Assembly (NCBI GenBank): GCA_045650565.1
Contig: JAZRRG010000068.1
Location: 1-50,333, forward strand
Reading direction: 5' to 3'
Length of the DNA: 50,333 nucleotides
Origin: SIG565 sp045650565
GTDB taxonomy: Bacteria > Bacillota > Clostridia > Oscillospirales > Acutalibacteraceae
The notes below the pieces were generated by a model. It had not been told where the DNA came from. It saw nothing but the letters and a program-made list of their open reading frames with translations, and did no database searches. A program made the translations under genes and the position numbers. Below are positions 23,794 to 31,237 of the stretch, one piece after another. Each line of letters starts with the position of its first letter. Position 1 is the stretch's first letter.

Positions 23794-25212
23794 ATGAATT
23801 ACGTTGAAATCGAAATGCGTGCTCGTGAGCTCCGCAAAAAAATTGCAGGGGCAAAGCCGGTGCTTGATATTAAAGGCACATCTTATTATGTATCTGCTGA
23901 TGGTGACGATAATAACGACGGCTTAAGCCCTGAAACCGCTTGGAAAACATTGGATGGACCGTTTAATAACTCTGATAAATTCAAACCCGGAGATGCTGTG
24001 CTTTTCCGTTGCGGAGATATTTTCAGACCAACCTATCCCCGTCCGCACTGCATAGTGCAAAGCCCCGGTGTTACATACTCAAGCTTTGGCGACGGTCCCA
24101 AGCCCGAGCTTTATGCTTCTATTTGCAATGCTGTGTCGCTCGATTGGAAAAAAGAGGGAGATAACCTCTACTCATTAGAGCTTGGTCACAAATTAGATGT
24201 CGGTGCTATTTATTTTGACCACGGTAAAGAGTGGGGTCTAAAGTTAGTAAAGGGTCTTGATTCCTACACAACACCCCAAATAGACCTTGAGTTCTACCAC
24301 GATATCGCCGAAGAAAAGCTCTATCTTTGCTCCGAACAAGGCAATCCTAAAGAACGCTGGAGTGATATTGAGATTTGCCAACGCTCATCTATTTTGTCAG
24401 CCCTCAAGCAAGGCGTTGTAATTGATGGTCTTACACTTAAATATACCGGTGCCGAGGGTATCAGCGGCGGCACACTTACCTATCCGGGCGATGGCTTTGC
24501 ATACAATTATGTTTTCTCGGGCTATACTGTAAGAAACTGCGAATTCGGTTGGATGGGCGGCTCGCTTATGGGGGATGTTACCAAGAGCACCCTTCGTTAC
24601 GGTAACGGCTTTGGTATTTGGGGAGGTATTAAGGACCTGCTTATAGAAAACTGCTACTTCTACCAATGCTATGATGCTGCCATTACACAACAGTACAGAG
24701 GTTATATAAACAATGATAATCCTGTAAACATTGAAAATACCGTTATTCGTGGTTGTTTATTCGAGAACAATACATACGATTATGAATATTGGCTTACCGA
24801 ATACACAACAAATGTTACCTGGGGCGGCGAGAAAAAGAAAGACAGTAAGTTCCGCCTTAAAAACTTGTTCTTTGAGGATAACATTTGCCGCTTAAACGGT
24901 TACGGTTGGGGTAATCAGCGTCCTGATAGATACACTCCTGCCTGTCTTAAGAGCTGGACACACCAAAATATGAGCGAAAACTTTATTGTTAAAAACAATA
25001 TCTTTGATAGAGCAGATTATTATTTGCTTGAAATAATCGCTTGCGAGGATAAATATGTTCCAACACTTATTGGTAATACTTATTGTCAGCATATGTTCAA
25101 AGGACTTATCAATTCGCAGGGAGTACAAACCCACCTAACACACGACGTAGCAAGAACCAGAAAAATCAGCAATGCTGAGGAAGATGCTGTTGTGTGTATT
25201 GCAAGATGGTAA
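23794..25212 (+). CDS. Cytoplasmic right-handed beta-helix protein (second copy)
   Basis: 472-aa paralogue of the preceding gene, colinear over the whole length: IEMRARELRKKIAGAK helix, TSYYVSADGDDNNDGLSPET, EFYHDIAE, LGDVTKST-like turn and GYGWGNQRPDRYTPA. Both end in an ARW tripeptide. The ATG at 23794 follows AAGGTGG; it starts 5 nt after the first copy's stop, so both are in one transcript. No signal peptide. The tandem arrangement suggests a recent duplication with some divergence, perhaps forming a hetero-oligomer (inference). Confidence 0.8.
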   Translation: MNYVEIEMRARELRKKIAGAKPVLDIKGTSYYVSADGDDNNDGLSPETAWKTLDGPFNNSDKFKPGDAVLFRCGDIFRPTYPRPHCIVQSPGVTYSSFGDGPKPELYASICNAVSLDWKKEGDNLYSLELGHKLDVGAIYFDHGKEWGLKLVKGLDSYTTPQIDLEFYHDIAEEKLYLCSEQGNPKERWSDIEICQRSSILSALKQGVVIDGLTLKYTGAEGISGGTLTYPGDGFAYNYVFSGYTVRNCEFGWMGGSLMGDVTKSTLRYGNGFGIWGGIKDLLIENCYFYQCYDAAITQQYRGYINNDNPVNIENTVIRGCLFENNTYDYEYWLTEYTTNVTWGGEKKKDSKFRLKNLFFEDNICRLNGYGWGNQRPDRYTPACLKSWTHQNMSENFIVKNNIFDRADYYLLEIIACEDKYVPTLIGNTYCQHMFKGLINSQGVQTHLTHDVARTRKISNAEEDAVVCIARW

Positions 25213-25217
25213 AACAC

Positions 25218-25252
25218 AAGAAACCGAATCGGAAACTCCGATTCGGTTTCTT
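25218..25252. terminator. Bidirectional terminator after the beta-helix pair
   Basis: A 16-bp perfect stem (AAGAAACCGAATCGGA / TCCGATTCGGTTTCTT) with an AAC loop stands between convergent genes; the last bases touch the end of the GDPD gene. Confidence 0.9.
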
Positions 25253-26067
25253 TATGGCTCCAAATTTTCAAATATTACAGCATATCCCTCTTTTTCAAGC
25301 TGTATTAAATCTTTTTTGTTTGTTATTGTCCACGCAAAGCCCTTAAGCTTTAACAGTTTAAGGGCAATTTTTATTTGCAGTGAGCCACGGTCTAAATAAT
25401 TCACCGCTATAAAATCAGGACGGGATACACAGTTAAGCAAAAGAGGGGTAAGTATAAGGCGCACAAAAAAGGAAAAACCGCTTTTGTTTTTAAAGAAATT
25501 TTGCACTAATTGACCGCGAACAATATGCGGCGTATTTTTTCTAAGCCACATAATAACTCTTGGGTCAAAGGACTCAATACAGTAGTCGCCCCTATATTTT
25601 GATAATTTTTCCACCGTTCTTTTGGTTGCCGCCGCCGCATTTGATGCCGTTTTAATTTCAATTAAAAGCGGTACTCTGCCATCCACCTCTATTAAGACCT
25701 CATCTAATGTGGGTATGTGTTCGCTTGACCCTTCGAGCTTGAATTTCTTAAGGTCATTTGTTTCTAAAGCTTCTATAGCGACATCATAACCTGTGGTTCT
25801 TTTAAGACTTGAATCGTGAATTACAGCAATATTGCCATCCTTCATTAAATGAACATCTAACTCTATTGCATAGCCCTTTTCTGCCGCAGTGTGAAATGCC
25901 GCAAGACTGTTTTCAGGTATGGTGGGCTTATTATGAAGTCCTCTATGAGCATATCGGTGGTTTGTAAATTGATTTACCTGTTCATTTCCCGTTCTACCCA
26001 CCAATAAAAAGATATCAAGAAGTATAAGAAAAATCCCGAGCAAAACTATAGTAATTAGAATTTGCAT
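25252..26067 (-). CDS. Glycerophosphodiester phosphodiesterase, membrane-anchored
   Basis: GDPD-family enzyme of 271 aa that hydrolyses glycerophosphodiesters to glycerol-3-phosphate and an alcohol. One N-terminal membrane span (residues ~2-24) precedes the TIM-barrel domain. Catalytic residues appear as YAHRGLH, PENSLAAF, the metal motif ELDVHLMKDG and the second histidine in VIHD. Later LLIEIKT carries another metal-binding Glu, and WTITNKKDL ends the barrel. It lies 3 nt after the MFS gene, in a unit with glf. Confidence 0.93.
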   Translation of the reverse strand: MQILITIVLLGIFLILLDIFLLVGRTGNEQVNQFTNHRYAHRGLHNKPTIPENSLAAFHTAAEKGYAIELDVHLMKDGNIAVIHDSSLKRTTGYDVAIEALETNDLKKFKLEGSSEHIPTLDEVLIEVDGRVPLLIEIKTASNAAAATKRTVEKLSKYRGDYCIESFDPRVIMWLRKNTPHIVRGQLVQNFFKNKSGFSFFVRLILTPLLLNCVSRPDFIAVNYLDRGSLQIKIALKLLKLKGFAWTITNKKDLIQLEKEGYAVIFENLEP

Positions 26068-26070
26068 AAG

Positions 26071-27399
26071 CTAATCCTCAACATCAAATGCCTCCAGTGC
26101 TCCTTTAAAAGTTTGTTTAGTATCTCCGTGCTTTACAAGGCAAATTGTTATAAACGAGAGCAAAACAAAGATTGCCGAATATAAAAACAGTATTTTATAG
26201 CTTATATTTTGGAGCAAGTACCCCGCAATTATTGGCGTTACAATTTGCCCCGCCATACTAAAGGTATAATAATAGCCGGTGAATTTACCAATATCGGCAC
26301 CGCTGCACATCTCAACCACCATAGGCAAGCTGTTTACATTTATTGCAGCCCATGCAACACCTACAAAAGCAAAAATAAAATATAGCGCCCAATGAAAATA
26401 ATTAAAGCAAATCGTGTATATGAATCCTAATGTAAAGCAGGTAAAAAGTAGCAGTACACCAAATTTTATGGTGTTTTTTCTACCTATTTTACTCGCCGCT
26501 ACACCCATAGGTATATAGCTTACAATAGCGCCAAGCGTTGCAACGGTAAGGCAAAGGGATGCTGCACCTATTTCCATATTCCATACCGCCTTTGCATAGG
26601 TAGTAAACCAGGTTGTTATACCGTTGTATCCTATAAACCAAAGGGATATGGATATAAGTAAAAACATAAGACTGCGCCTTACAGGTCTTGGAATAACGCT
26701 TCCTGTTTCCTTTTCTACTGTAAGAAGCTCATCGGGATGTCGATTTTCGTATGCCTGTCGTTCTTTTATAAGTATCGGCTCATTTACCAAAAGCATCACA
26801 ACAAGCAGTGACACCAACATAATTACACCCACAAATATAAAAAGAGGCAGATAATTTATATGTTCAAGCCCCTGTATCCTTTTACCTGAATAAAGAAGCG
26901 AGGTAACAATAAGATAAAGCACTCCGCCGAGGGCACCCATAAGGTTTATAACCGCATTTGCCTTGCTTCGAAGTGGCTTTGGCGTGACATCAGGCATAAG
27001 TGCTACTGCAGGACTTCTATAAGAGCCCATAGCTATTAAAAGCAGCGCCAATATAATTATAAAGGTAATTATTTTATTATCACTCGGTGCGACGATATAA
27101 CTGTTTTGAACTATTGGTAAGCAAATCATAAGCCCCACCGCCGCCAAGGTGCCAAAAAGTATAAACGGGCGCCGTTTTCCGAATCTACTTTTACTGCGGT
27201 CCGAAAGTGCGCCAAAAAAGGGTAAAATAAAAATACCCAAAATATTATCCGCCGCCATAATATATCCTGCCGCCGATTCAGGCACTAAAAAGGTTTCGGT
27301 AAGAATTTTGGGTATAAGACCATCGTACATTTGCCAAAAGGCACTAATAGAAAAAAATGAGAAGCCCACAAGAACAGTTTGTTTCGTGTTCAATCTCAT
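26071..27399 (-). CDS. MFS transporter (GPH/SLC45-like)
   Basis: Twelve-span major facilitator, 442 aa. The loop 2-3 motif GALSDRSKSRFGKRRPFILFG is the form seen in sugar:cation symporters of the GPH and SLC45 groups, so a glycoside or sugar is the best guess for the substrate, without proof. The central loop is hydrophilic (EKETGSVIPRPVRRS). It lies between glf and the GDPD gene with gaps of 14 and 3 nt, implying one operon. Confidence 0.88.
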   Translation of the reverse strand: MRLNTKQTVLVGFSFFSISAFWQMYDGLIPKILTETFLVPESAAGYIMAADNILGIFILPFFGALSDRSKSRFGKRRPFILFGTLAAVGLMICLPIVQNSYIVAPSDNKIITFIIILALLLIAMGSYRSPAVALMPDVTPKPLRSKANAVINLMGALGGVLYLIVTSLLYSGKRIQGLEHINYLPLFIFVGVIMLVSLLVVMLLVNEPILIKERQAYENRHPDELLTVEKETGSVIPRPVRRSLMFLLISISLWFIGYNGITTWFTTYAKAVWNMEIGAASLCLTVATLGAIVSYIPMGVAASKIGRKNTIKFGVLLLFTCFTLGFIYTICFNYFHWALYFIFAFVGVAWAAINVNSLPMVVEMCSGADIGKFTGYYYTFSMAGQIVTPIIAGYLLQNISYKILFLYSAIFVLLSFITICLVKHGDTKQTFKGALEAFDVED

Positions 27400-27413
27400 T
27401 TTTTCACATTCCC

Positions 27414-28505
27414 TTATAGCATTTTAGTTTTTTCAAGTGCCGACAATATTACTTTGTCCATATCATAGTATTTATATTCCCCGAGTCGTCCTCCAAATAT
27501 TACATTTTTTGTTTTTTGGGCAAGGGCTTTGTATTCTTCATACAACCTGCCGTTCTTTTCATCGTTTACAGGATAATACGGTTCTTCGCCCGGCTGCCAC
27601 TCGGCAGAATACTCTCGGCTTATAACCGTTTTTTCTTGTGTACCGAATTCGAAATGTTTGTGCTCGATAATTCTCGTATAAGGTGTCTCGGCATCGGTAT
27701 AGTTTACAACGGCGCTACCCTGATAATTCTCGTTATCGAGCGTTTCGGTTTCAAAGCGTACACTTCTATACTGTAAATGCCCCTTGCTGTAGCCGAAAAA
27801 CTCATCAATAGCACCCGTATAAACCGTTACCTTTGCCATCCTTTCAAGCGCTTCACGCTCGGCAAGATAATCTACGCCCAAACGTACCTCAATACCCTCA
27901 AGCATTTTTTCGACCATTTTTGTATACCCGCCTATTGCTATGCCCTGATACAAATCGTTAAAATAATTGTTATCATAGGTAAATCTTACTGGTAAGCGTT
28001 TTATTATAAAGGGCGGTAATTCATTACAGGGTCTACCCCACTGCTTCTGAGTATAATGCTTTATAAGCTTCTCGTAAATATCCTTACCTACAAGATTTAT
28101 TGCCTGCTCCTCAAGGTTTTTAGGACTTTCGGTTCTCGCCTCGGCACGTTGCTTTTCTATCTGAGCCCTTGCTTCATCCGGTGTGATTACGCCCCACATT
28201 TTATTAAATGTGTTCATATTAAAGGGCAGATTATAAAGCTCTCCCTTATAGTTTGCAATCGGCATATTTGTAAAGCGGTTGAACTCGGCAAATCGGTTTA
28301 CATAATCCCAAACCTCTTTTGAACTTGTGTGGAAAATGTGTGCGCCGTACTTGTGCACATTTATACCTTCTATTTCCTCGGTATACACATTACCCGCTAT
28401 GTGATTTCGCTTATCTATTACCAAGCATTTAAAACCCTTATCGGTCATTTCTCGGGCAAAAACAGCTCCGTAAAGACCTGCTCCGACCACTAAATAATCA
28501 TACAT
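27414..28505 (-). CDS. glf: UDP-galactopyranose mutase
   Basis: FAD enzyme converting UDP-galactopyranose to UDP-galactofuranose for surface glycans; 363 aa, normal length. The N-terminal dinucleotide fold YLVVGAGLYGAVFA and DKRNHIAGNVYTE, the active-site region HKYGAHIFHTS and the C-terminal FGGRLGEYKYYDMDKVI are diagnostic. The start has GGAGAGG at 7 nt. It is first in a three-gene unit (glf-MFS-GDPD); no galactofuranosyltransferase is adjacent. Confidence 0.96.
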   Translation of the reverse strand: MYDYLVVGAGLYGAVFAREMTDKGFKCLVIDKRNHIAGNVYTEEIEGINVHKYGAHIFHTSSKEVWDYVNRFAEFNRFTNMPIANYKGELYNLPFNMNTFNKMWGVITPDEARAQIEKQRAEARTESPKNLEEQAINLVGKDIYEKLIKHYTQKQWGRPCNELPPFIIKRLPVRFTYDNNYFNDLYQGIAIGGYTKMVEKMLEGIEVRLGVDYLAEREALERMAKVTVYTGAIDEFFGYSKGHLQYRSVRFETETLDNENYQGSAVVNYTDAETPYTRIIEHKHFEFGTQEKTVISREYSAEWQPGEEPYYPVNDEKNGRLYEEYKALAQKTKNVIFGGRLGEYKYYDMDKVILSALEKTKML

Positions 28506-28541
28506 ATAGACCTCTCCTATAATATCTATATTTATAGTTTA

Positions 28542-28570
28542 AGTATATAATACCCCTTAAGCAAAGTCAA
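28542..28570 (-). promoter_or_regulatory. glf promoter
   Basis: TTGACT (28565-28570), 17-bp spacer, TATACT (28542-28547) on the minus strand. Confidence 0.8.
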
Positions 28571-28586
28571 GTTTTACCAAATAAAC

Positions 28587-28617
28587 AAAAACCTTACAGT
28601 ATGTCTGTAAGGTTTTT
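28587..28617. terminator. Terminator after the AbrB-like gene
   Basis: A 13-bp perfect stem (AAAAACCTTACAG / CTGTAAGGTTTTT) with a TATGT loop, 11 nt after the AbrB-like gene on the minus strand. Confidence 0.9.
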
Positions 28618-28628
28618 CCTTATAATTA

Positions 28629-28886
28629 CTATAGTGAATTTTTCATTGCGGCTAATTTGTCAATACAGTTAAGGCAAACCTTGTGCCCCTTCATTTGCAT
28701 AACACTTCCCGTAGTGCCGCAAAAAATACAGGCGGGTTGATATTTACGAAGCACAATCACATCGCCATCGGTAAATATTTCAAGACTATCTACCTCATCA
28801 ACTATGCCTAATTGTTTGCGAAGCTCCTTTGGAATTACAATACGACCGTTTCTATCCACCGGCCTTAAAATACCCATCGACTGCAT
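28629..28886 (-). CDS. AbrB/SpoVT-type regulator with C-terminal zinc ribbon
   Basis: 85-aa DNA-binding protein. Residues ~5-50 form the swapped-hairpin AbrB domain (GILRPVDRNGRIVIPKELRKQLGI); the rest carries two cysteine pairs, CIFC and CLNC, which should bind zinc. In Bacillus AbrB represses transition-state genes, but the C-terminal zinc part differs from that protein, so equivalence is not claimed. The ATG at 28886 follows AAGGTGATATT; the longer upstream frame overlaps the promoter. Confidence 0.88.
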   Translation of the reverse strand: MQSMGILRPVDRNGRIVIPKELRKQLGIVDEVDSLEIFTDGDVIVLRKYQPACIFCGTTGSVMQMKGHKVCLNCIDKLAAMKNSL

Positions 28887-28914
28887 AATATCACCTTCCT
28901 GTTTTTCTTGGTAT

Positions 28915-28943
28915 ATTATACAATATTTAACATATTTTGTCAA
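28915..28943 (-). promoter_or_regulatory. Promoter of the AbrB-like gene
   Basis: Perfect TTGACA (28938-28943) and TATAAT (28915-28920) with a 17-bp spacer on the minus strand; leader about 22 nt. It starts right after the U-run of the structured RNA at 28951-29152. Confidence 0.9.
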
Positions 28944-28950
28944 TATTTTA

Positions 28951-29152
28951 CAAAAAAATCCCACCCTGCCGTAATGTGCTAATGATAACCTGCGAAATAG
29001 CAGGTGGGTGTCGTGTGTGCGGCTTTGCGCTCCCTTCTTCCGTTAATACAACGCATAAGCGGCATAACGGGAGGTCTGCATCCCACCGCACAAGCCGGAC
29101 CCCTAAAAAAAACTTGTAGGGTTATAATAGAACAGTCCGCGAACAGGGTAGG
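28951..29152 (-). ncRNA. Structured RNA candidate, possibly 6S-like
   Basis: On the minus strand CCUACCCUG (29144-29152) pairs with CAGGGUGGG (28960-28968), followed by UUUUUUU (28952-28958), so the closing helix also works as terminator. Inside are CGGAC/GUCCG (29135-29139 / 29096-29100) around CCCUA/UAGGG, GGCUUGUGC/GCGCAAAGCC (29088-29096 / 29021-29030) with an inner CUCCC/GGGAG arm, and a six-bp ACCUGC/GCAGGU hairpin with a GAAATA-complement loop (28988-29005). No open frame is present. Size and closed form recall 6S RNA, but the branching is atypical; SRP and RNase P motifs are absent. Confidence 0.55.
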
Positions 29153-29182
29153 TTGATATTATTCTATTCTAATTGGTATTTT

Positions 29183-29497
29183 TTATTCCTCTTCGATTTC
29201 AAATGCATTTTGTAAACGGTCAATAAATGCATCTGCTATCATTTCGTATTCATCATCATCCTCAATTTCAGAGAAAAACTCCTCGCCGTTTTCCTCCTCA
29301 ACCTTAACGATAACCAGCTCGCCGCTGTCATCAAGCAGCGCCTGTGCATCAGCATATACGGGCAAAAGCGCTAAAAATCTTGCCTCATCGGTTTCAACCG
29401 CATCGAGCACCTCAAAGCTGTACTCTTTGCCCTCATCATCGCAAAGGGTTATTATATCGGGATTATATTCTTGTGTTGGATTTTTGTTTTCTGCCAT
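29183..29497 (-). CDS. DUF1292 protein (YrzB-like)
   Basis: Small very acidic protein, 104 aa, of the DUF1292 family, usually near alaS/ruvX in Firmicutes; function unknown. The family core DIITLCDDEGKEYSFEVLDAV is followed by LALLPV and a Glu/Asp-rich C-terminus with VIVKVEEENGEEFF. The ATG at 29497 is preceded by GAGGTAATAACT; an upstream in-frame ATG adds 17 atypical residues. The structured RNA begins about 30 nt downstream on the same strand. Confidence 0.85.
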   Translation of the reverse strand: MAENKNPTQEYNPDIITLCDDEGKEYSFEVLDAVETDEARFLALLPVYADAQALLDDSGELVIVKVEEENGEEFFSEIEDDDEYEMIADAFIDRLQNAFEIEEE

Positions 29498-29626
29498 AGT
29501 TATTACCTCACTATTATTTTTACAATTATATTGTAAAATATTTTTCAAATTTAGTCAATCTATTTTATTTTTATAGATGGTTTCTATGCAATTTATACAA
29601 AGTTAACAAAAGTTTTCAACTTTGGC

Positions 29627-29655
29627 TTGACAAATAGTGCATATTGTGGTATATT
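29627..29655 (+). promoter_or_regulatory. Promoter of the repeat-hairpin RNA
   Basis: TTGACA (29627-29632), 17-bp spacer, TATATT (29650-29655) on the plus strand, divergent from the DUF1292 gene. Start of transcription expected near 29662. Confidence 0.85.
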
Positions 29656-29689
29656 AAAGACAGAAAAGAAGAGGAAAGGACTGATACCG

Positions 29690-29734
29690 ATGTTCACGGA
29701 AACCGAACCGAAGTATTTAGTTGCAAAAACATAA
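29690..29734 (+). CDS. Possible 14-residue leader peptide
   Basis: ATG at 29690 to TAA at 29734 encodes MFTETEPKYLVAKT, preceded by AGAGGAAAGGA at about 9 nt. It opens the small RNA. It could be a real micro-peptide or leader peptide, or chance; its coding length is too short to judge. Confidence 0.3.
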   Translation: MFTETEPKYLVAKT

Positions 29735-29878
29735 AGAAAGTGGTGAGTCCAAAATACAGTTAATTTAGAAAACCCACAAAAAATTCTTTTTAATGGTGAA
29801 GACCAATGTTCTAAATAAAATAAACATCAAAAAAATTCTCTTTTGATTGGTGAGTCCAATGATTTAAATAAATCAATT

Positions 29879-29906
29879 CAGGGGTGCTAATGCACCCCTG
29901 TTTTTT
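29879..29906 (+). terminator. Terminator of the small RNA
   Basis: CAGGGGTGC pairs with GCACCCCTG (loop TAAT) and is followed by TTTTTT, an intrinsic terminator on the plus strand. Confidence 0.92.
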
Positions 29907-29956
29907 GTTTGTTATAAAACAAAATTCTTTGCACATAATTTATGCGGAGGGATTTT

Positions 29957-30193
29957 ATGAAAAGCAAGCGAAACGAGAAAAATTTCGACACCATAGATTT
30001 AACGCCGAGTATGCACTCGCCGGGCGCACAACCTGAAAACTCTATAGAACAAATAAACAAATACGGCACCTATAACATACAGCCAACCAACGATTCGGAC
30101 AACTCATTTCCTAAAATTGCGCAGGGCTTAGCAAAGCCGCAAAACCGCAAGGCGATGCAGCGCAAAAAGAAAACAAGCCGAGATATTTTTTAA
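29957..30193 (+). CDS. Small hydrophilic protein of unknown function
   Basis: 78 aa, lacking membrane segments, cysteines or any recognised domain. It is basic at both ends (MKSKRNEK; RKAMQRKKKTSRD) with a Pro/Asn/Ser-rich middle (SPGAQPENSIEQ), so it is probably disordered and could bind nucleic acid or acidic partners (inference). A strong GGAGGG lies 5 nt before the ATG at 29957, which supports translation. Its stop codon falls in the loop of a 12-bp terminator. Transcription may be read-through from the small RNA or from an unseen promoter. Confidence 0.6.
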   Translation: MKSKRNEKNFDTIDLTPSMHSPGAQPENSIEQINKYGTYNIQPTNDSDNSFPKIAQGLAKPQNRKAMQRKKKTSRDIF

Positions 30194-30203
30194 TATCTCG
30201 GCT
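30176..30203. terminator. Terminator between the small gene and asnA
   Basis: AGCCGAGATATT / AATATCTCGGCT, 12-bp perfect stem with a TTTT loop, followed by CATTTTT. It serves the convergent small gene and asnA. Confidence 0.8.
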
Positions 30204-30208
30204 CATTT

Positions 30209-31216
30209 TTATAATAACACTATTCCGTTTTCATTGCATTGCTTTGCCATTTCGGTAGGCCAGTAGGTCGACTGTACTTCTCCTATATGCGCCTTGCGTA
30301 AGAAAAGCATACACATTCTCGACTGACCTATGCCGCCACCGATAGTATACGGTAATTCTCCGCTTAAAAGCGCCTTGTGGAACTGAAGCTGCTGCCTTTC
30401 AGGGCATCCGGCAGCTTCAAGCTGACTAACAAGCGCCGCCTCGTCAACACGAATTCCCATACTCGATAACTCAAGCGCCGAATCAAGCACGGGGTTATAA
30501 ACCATTATATCGCCGTTAAGCGACCAGTCATCATAATCTGGTGCTCTGCCATCGTGCGGTTTGCCCGATTTAAGCGGAGCTCCGATTTGCATTATAAACA
30601 CCGAGCCCCTCTCTCTAACTATCGCTTCTTCCCTTTGCTTTGGAGTGAGCATCGGATACATATCCTCAAGCTCAGCCGTTGTTACAAAGCTTATTTTTTC
30701 CGACAGAGTTTTTGTGATTGCAGGATACTCGCCCGCAATATAGTCCTCGGTTTGCTTTAATGCCTCATAAATCTTTTCTACAACCGATTTTAAAAACTCG
30801 ACATTGCGCTGTGATTTATCAATTATAAGTTCCCAGTCCCACTGGTCTACGAGTACTGAGTGTATATTATCAAGCTCCTCATCCCGACGAATAGCGTTCA
30901 TATCGGTATAAAGTCCCTCACCCACATTAAAGCCGTGGCGTTTTAGCGAAAAGCGCTTCCATTTAGCCAACGAGTGAACAATCTCAACCTCACAGCCGCC
31001 ATCCTTAATATCAAAGCTTACAGGACGTTCAACCCCATTGAGCGTATCGTTAAGACCGCTTGTTGATTCAACAAAAAGCGGAGCCGAGACACGTGTTAAA
31101 TTGAGCTTCTCGGCTAATGCACGTTCAAAGAAATCTTTAACCTGCTTAATGGCAACCTCGGTTTCGAGTATGTTAAGCAACGGCGTGTAGCCCTTTGGTA
31201 TTTGTAACCCTTTCAT
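30209..31216 (-). CDS. asnA: Aspartate--ammonia ligase
   Basis: AsnA makes asparagine from aspartate, ammonia and ATP; 335 aa, normal length. It resembles class II aminoacyl-tRNA synthetases. Diagnostic parts are QVKDFFERALAEKLNLTRVSAPLFV near the N-terminus, SLAKWKRFSLKRHGF, DQWDWELII and the C-terminal GGGIGQSRMCMLFLRKAHIGEVQ. It follows the lipoprotein gene by 21 nt on the minus strand and may be cotranscribed with it. Confidence 0.97.
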   Translation of the reverse strand: MKGLQIPKGYTPLLNILETEVAIKQVKDFFERALAEKLNLTRVSAPLFVESTSGLNDTLNGVERPVSFDIKDGGCEVEIVHSLAKWKRFSLKRHGFNVGEGLYTDMNAIRRDEELDNIHSVLVDQWDWELIIDKSQRNVEFLKSVVEKIYEALKQTEDYIAGEYPAITKTLSEKISFVTTAELEDMYPMLTPKQREEAIVRERGSVFIMQIGAPLKSGKPHDGRAPDYDDWSLNGDIMVYNPVLDSALELSSMGIRVDEAALVSQLEAAGCPERQQLQFHKALLSGELPYTIGGGIGQSRMCMLFLRKAHIGEVQSTYWPTEMAKQCNENGIVLL

Positions 31217-31237
31217 CTTTTTTACACCCTACAATTA

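Larger units (their letters stand above)
29662..29906 (+). ncRNA. Small RNA with tandem GGUGAGUCC hairpins
   Basis: About 245 nt between a consensus promoter and a strong terminator, with no gene of normal size. Three copies of a small hairpin occur: UGGUGAGUCCA (29741-29751), UGGUGAAGACCA (29794-29805) and UUGGUGAGUCCAA (29847-29859). The last two sit in ~50-nt near-repeats (AAAAAAATTCT...TTTT...hairpin...TAAATAAA). A 14-codon frame lies near the 5' end. This looks like an independent small RNA or an mRNA leader; no known family was recognised. Confidence 0.65.

Noticed and set aside
22364..25212. Tandem beta-helix genes as secreted pectate lyases
   Set aside because: No signal peptide or membrane anchor is present in either copy, and no pectin-related genes surround them.
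28951..29152. SRP RNA, RNase P RNA or cobalamin/FMN riboswitch
   Set aside because: The SRP GGAA-tetraloop arm, the RNase P GAGGAAAGUCC core and the riboswitch cores are all missing on both strands.
29690..29906. CRISPR array in the repeated region of the small RNA
   Set aside because: There are only two or three unequal repeats, without unique spacers of constant length or cas genes.
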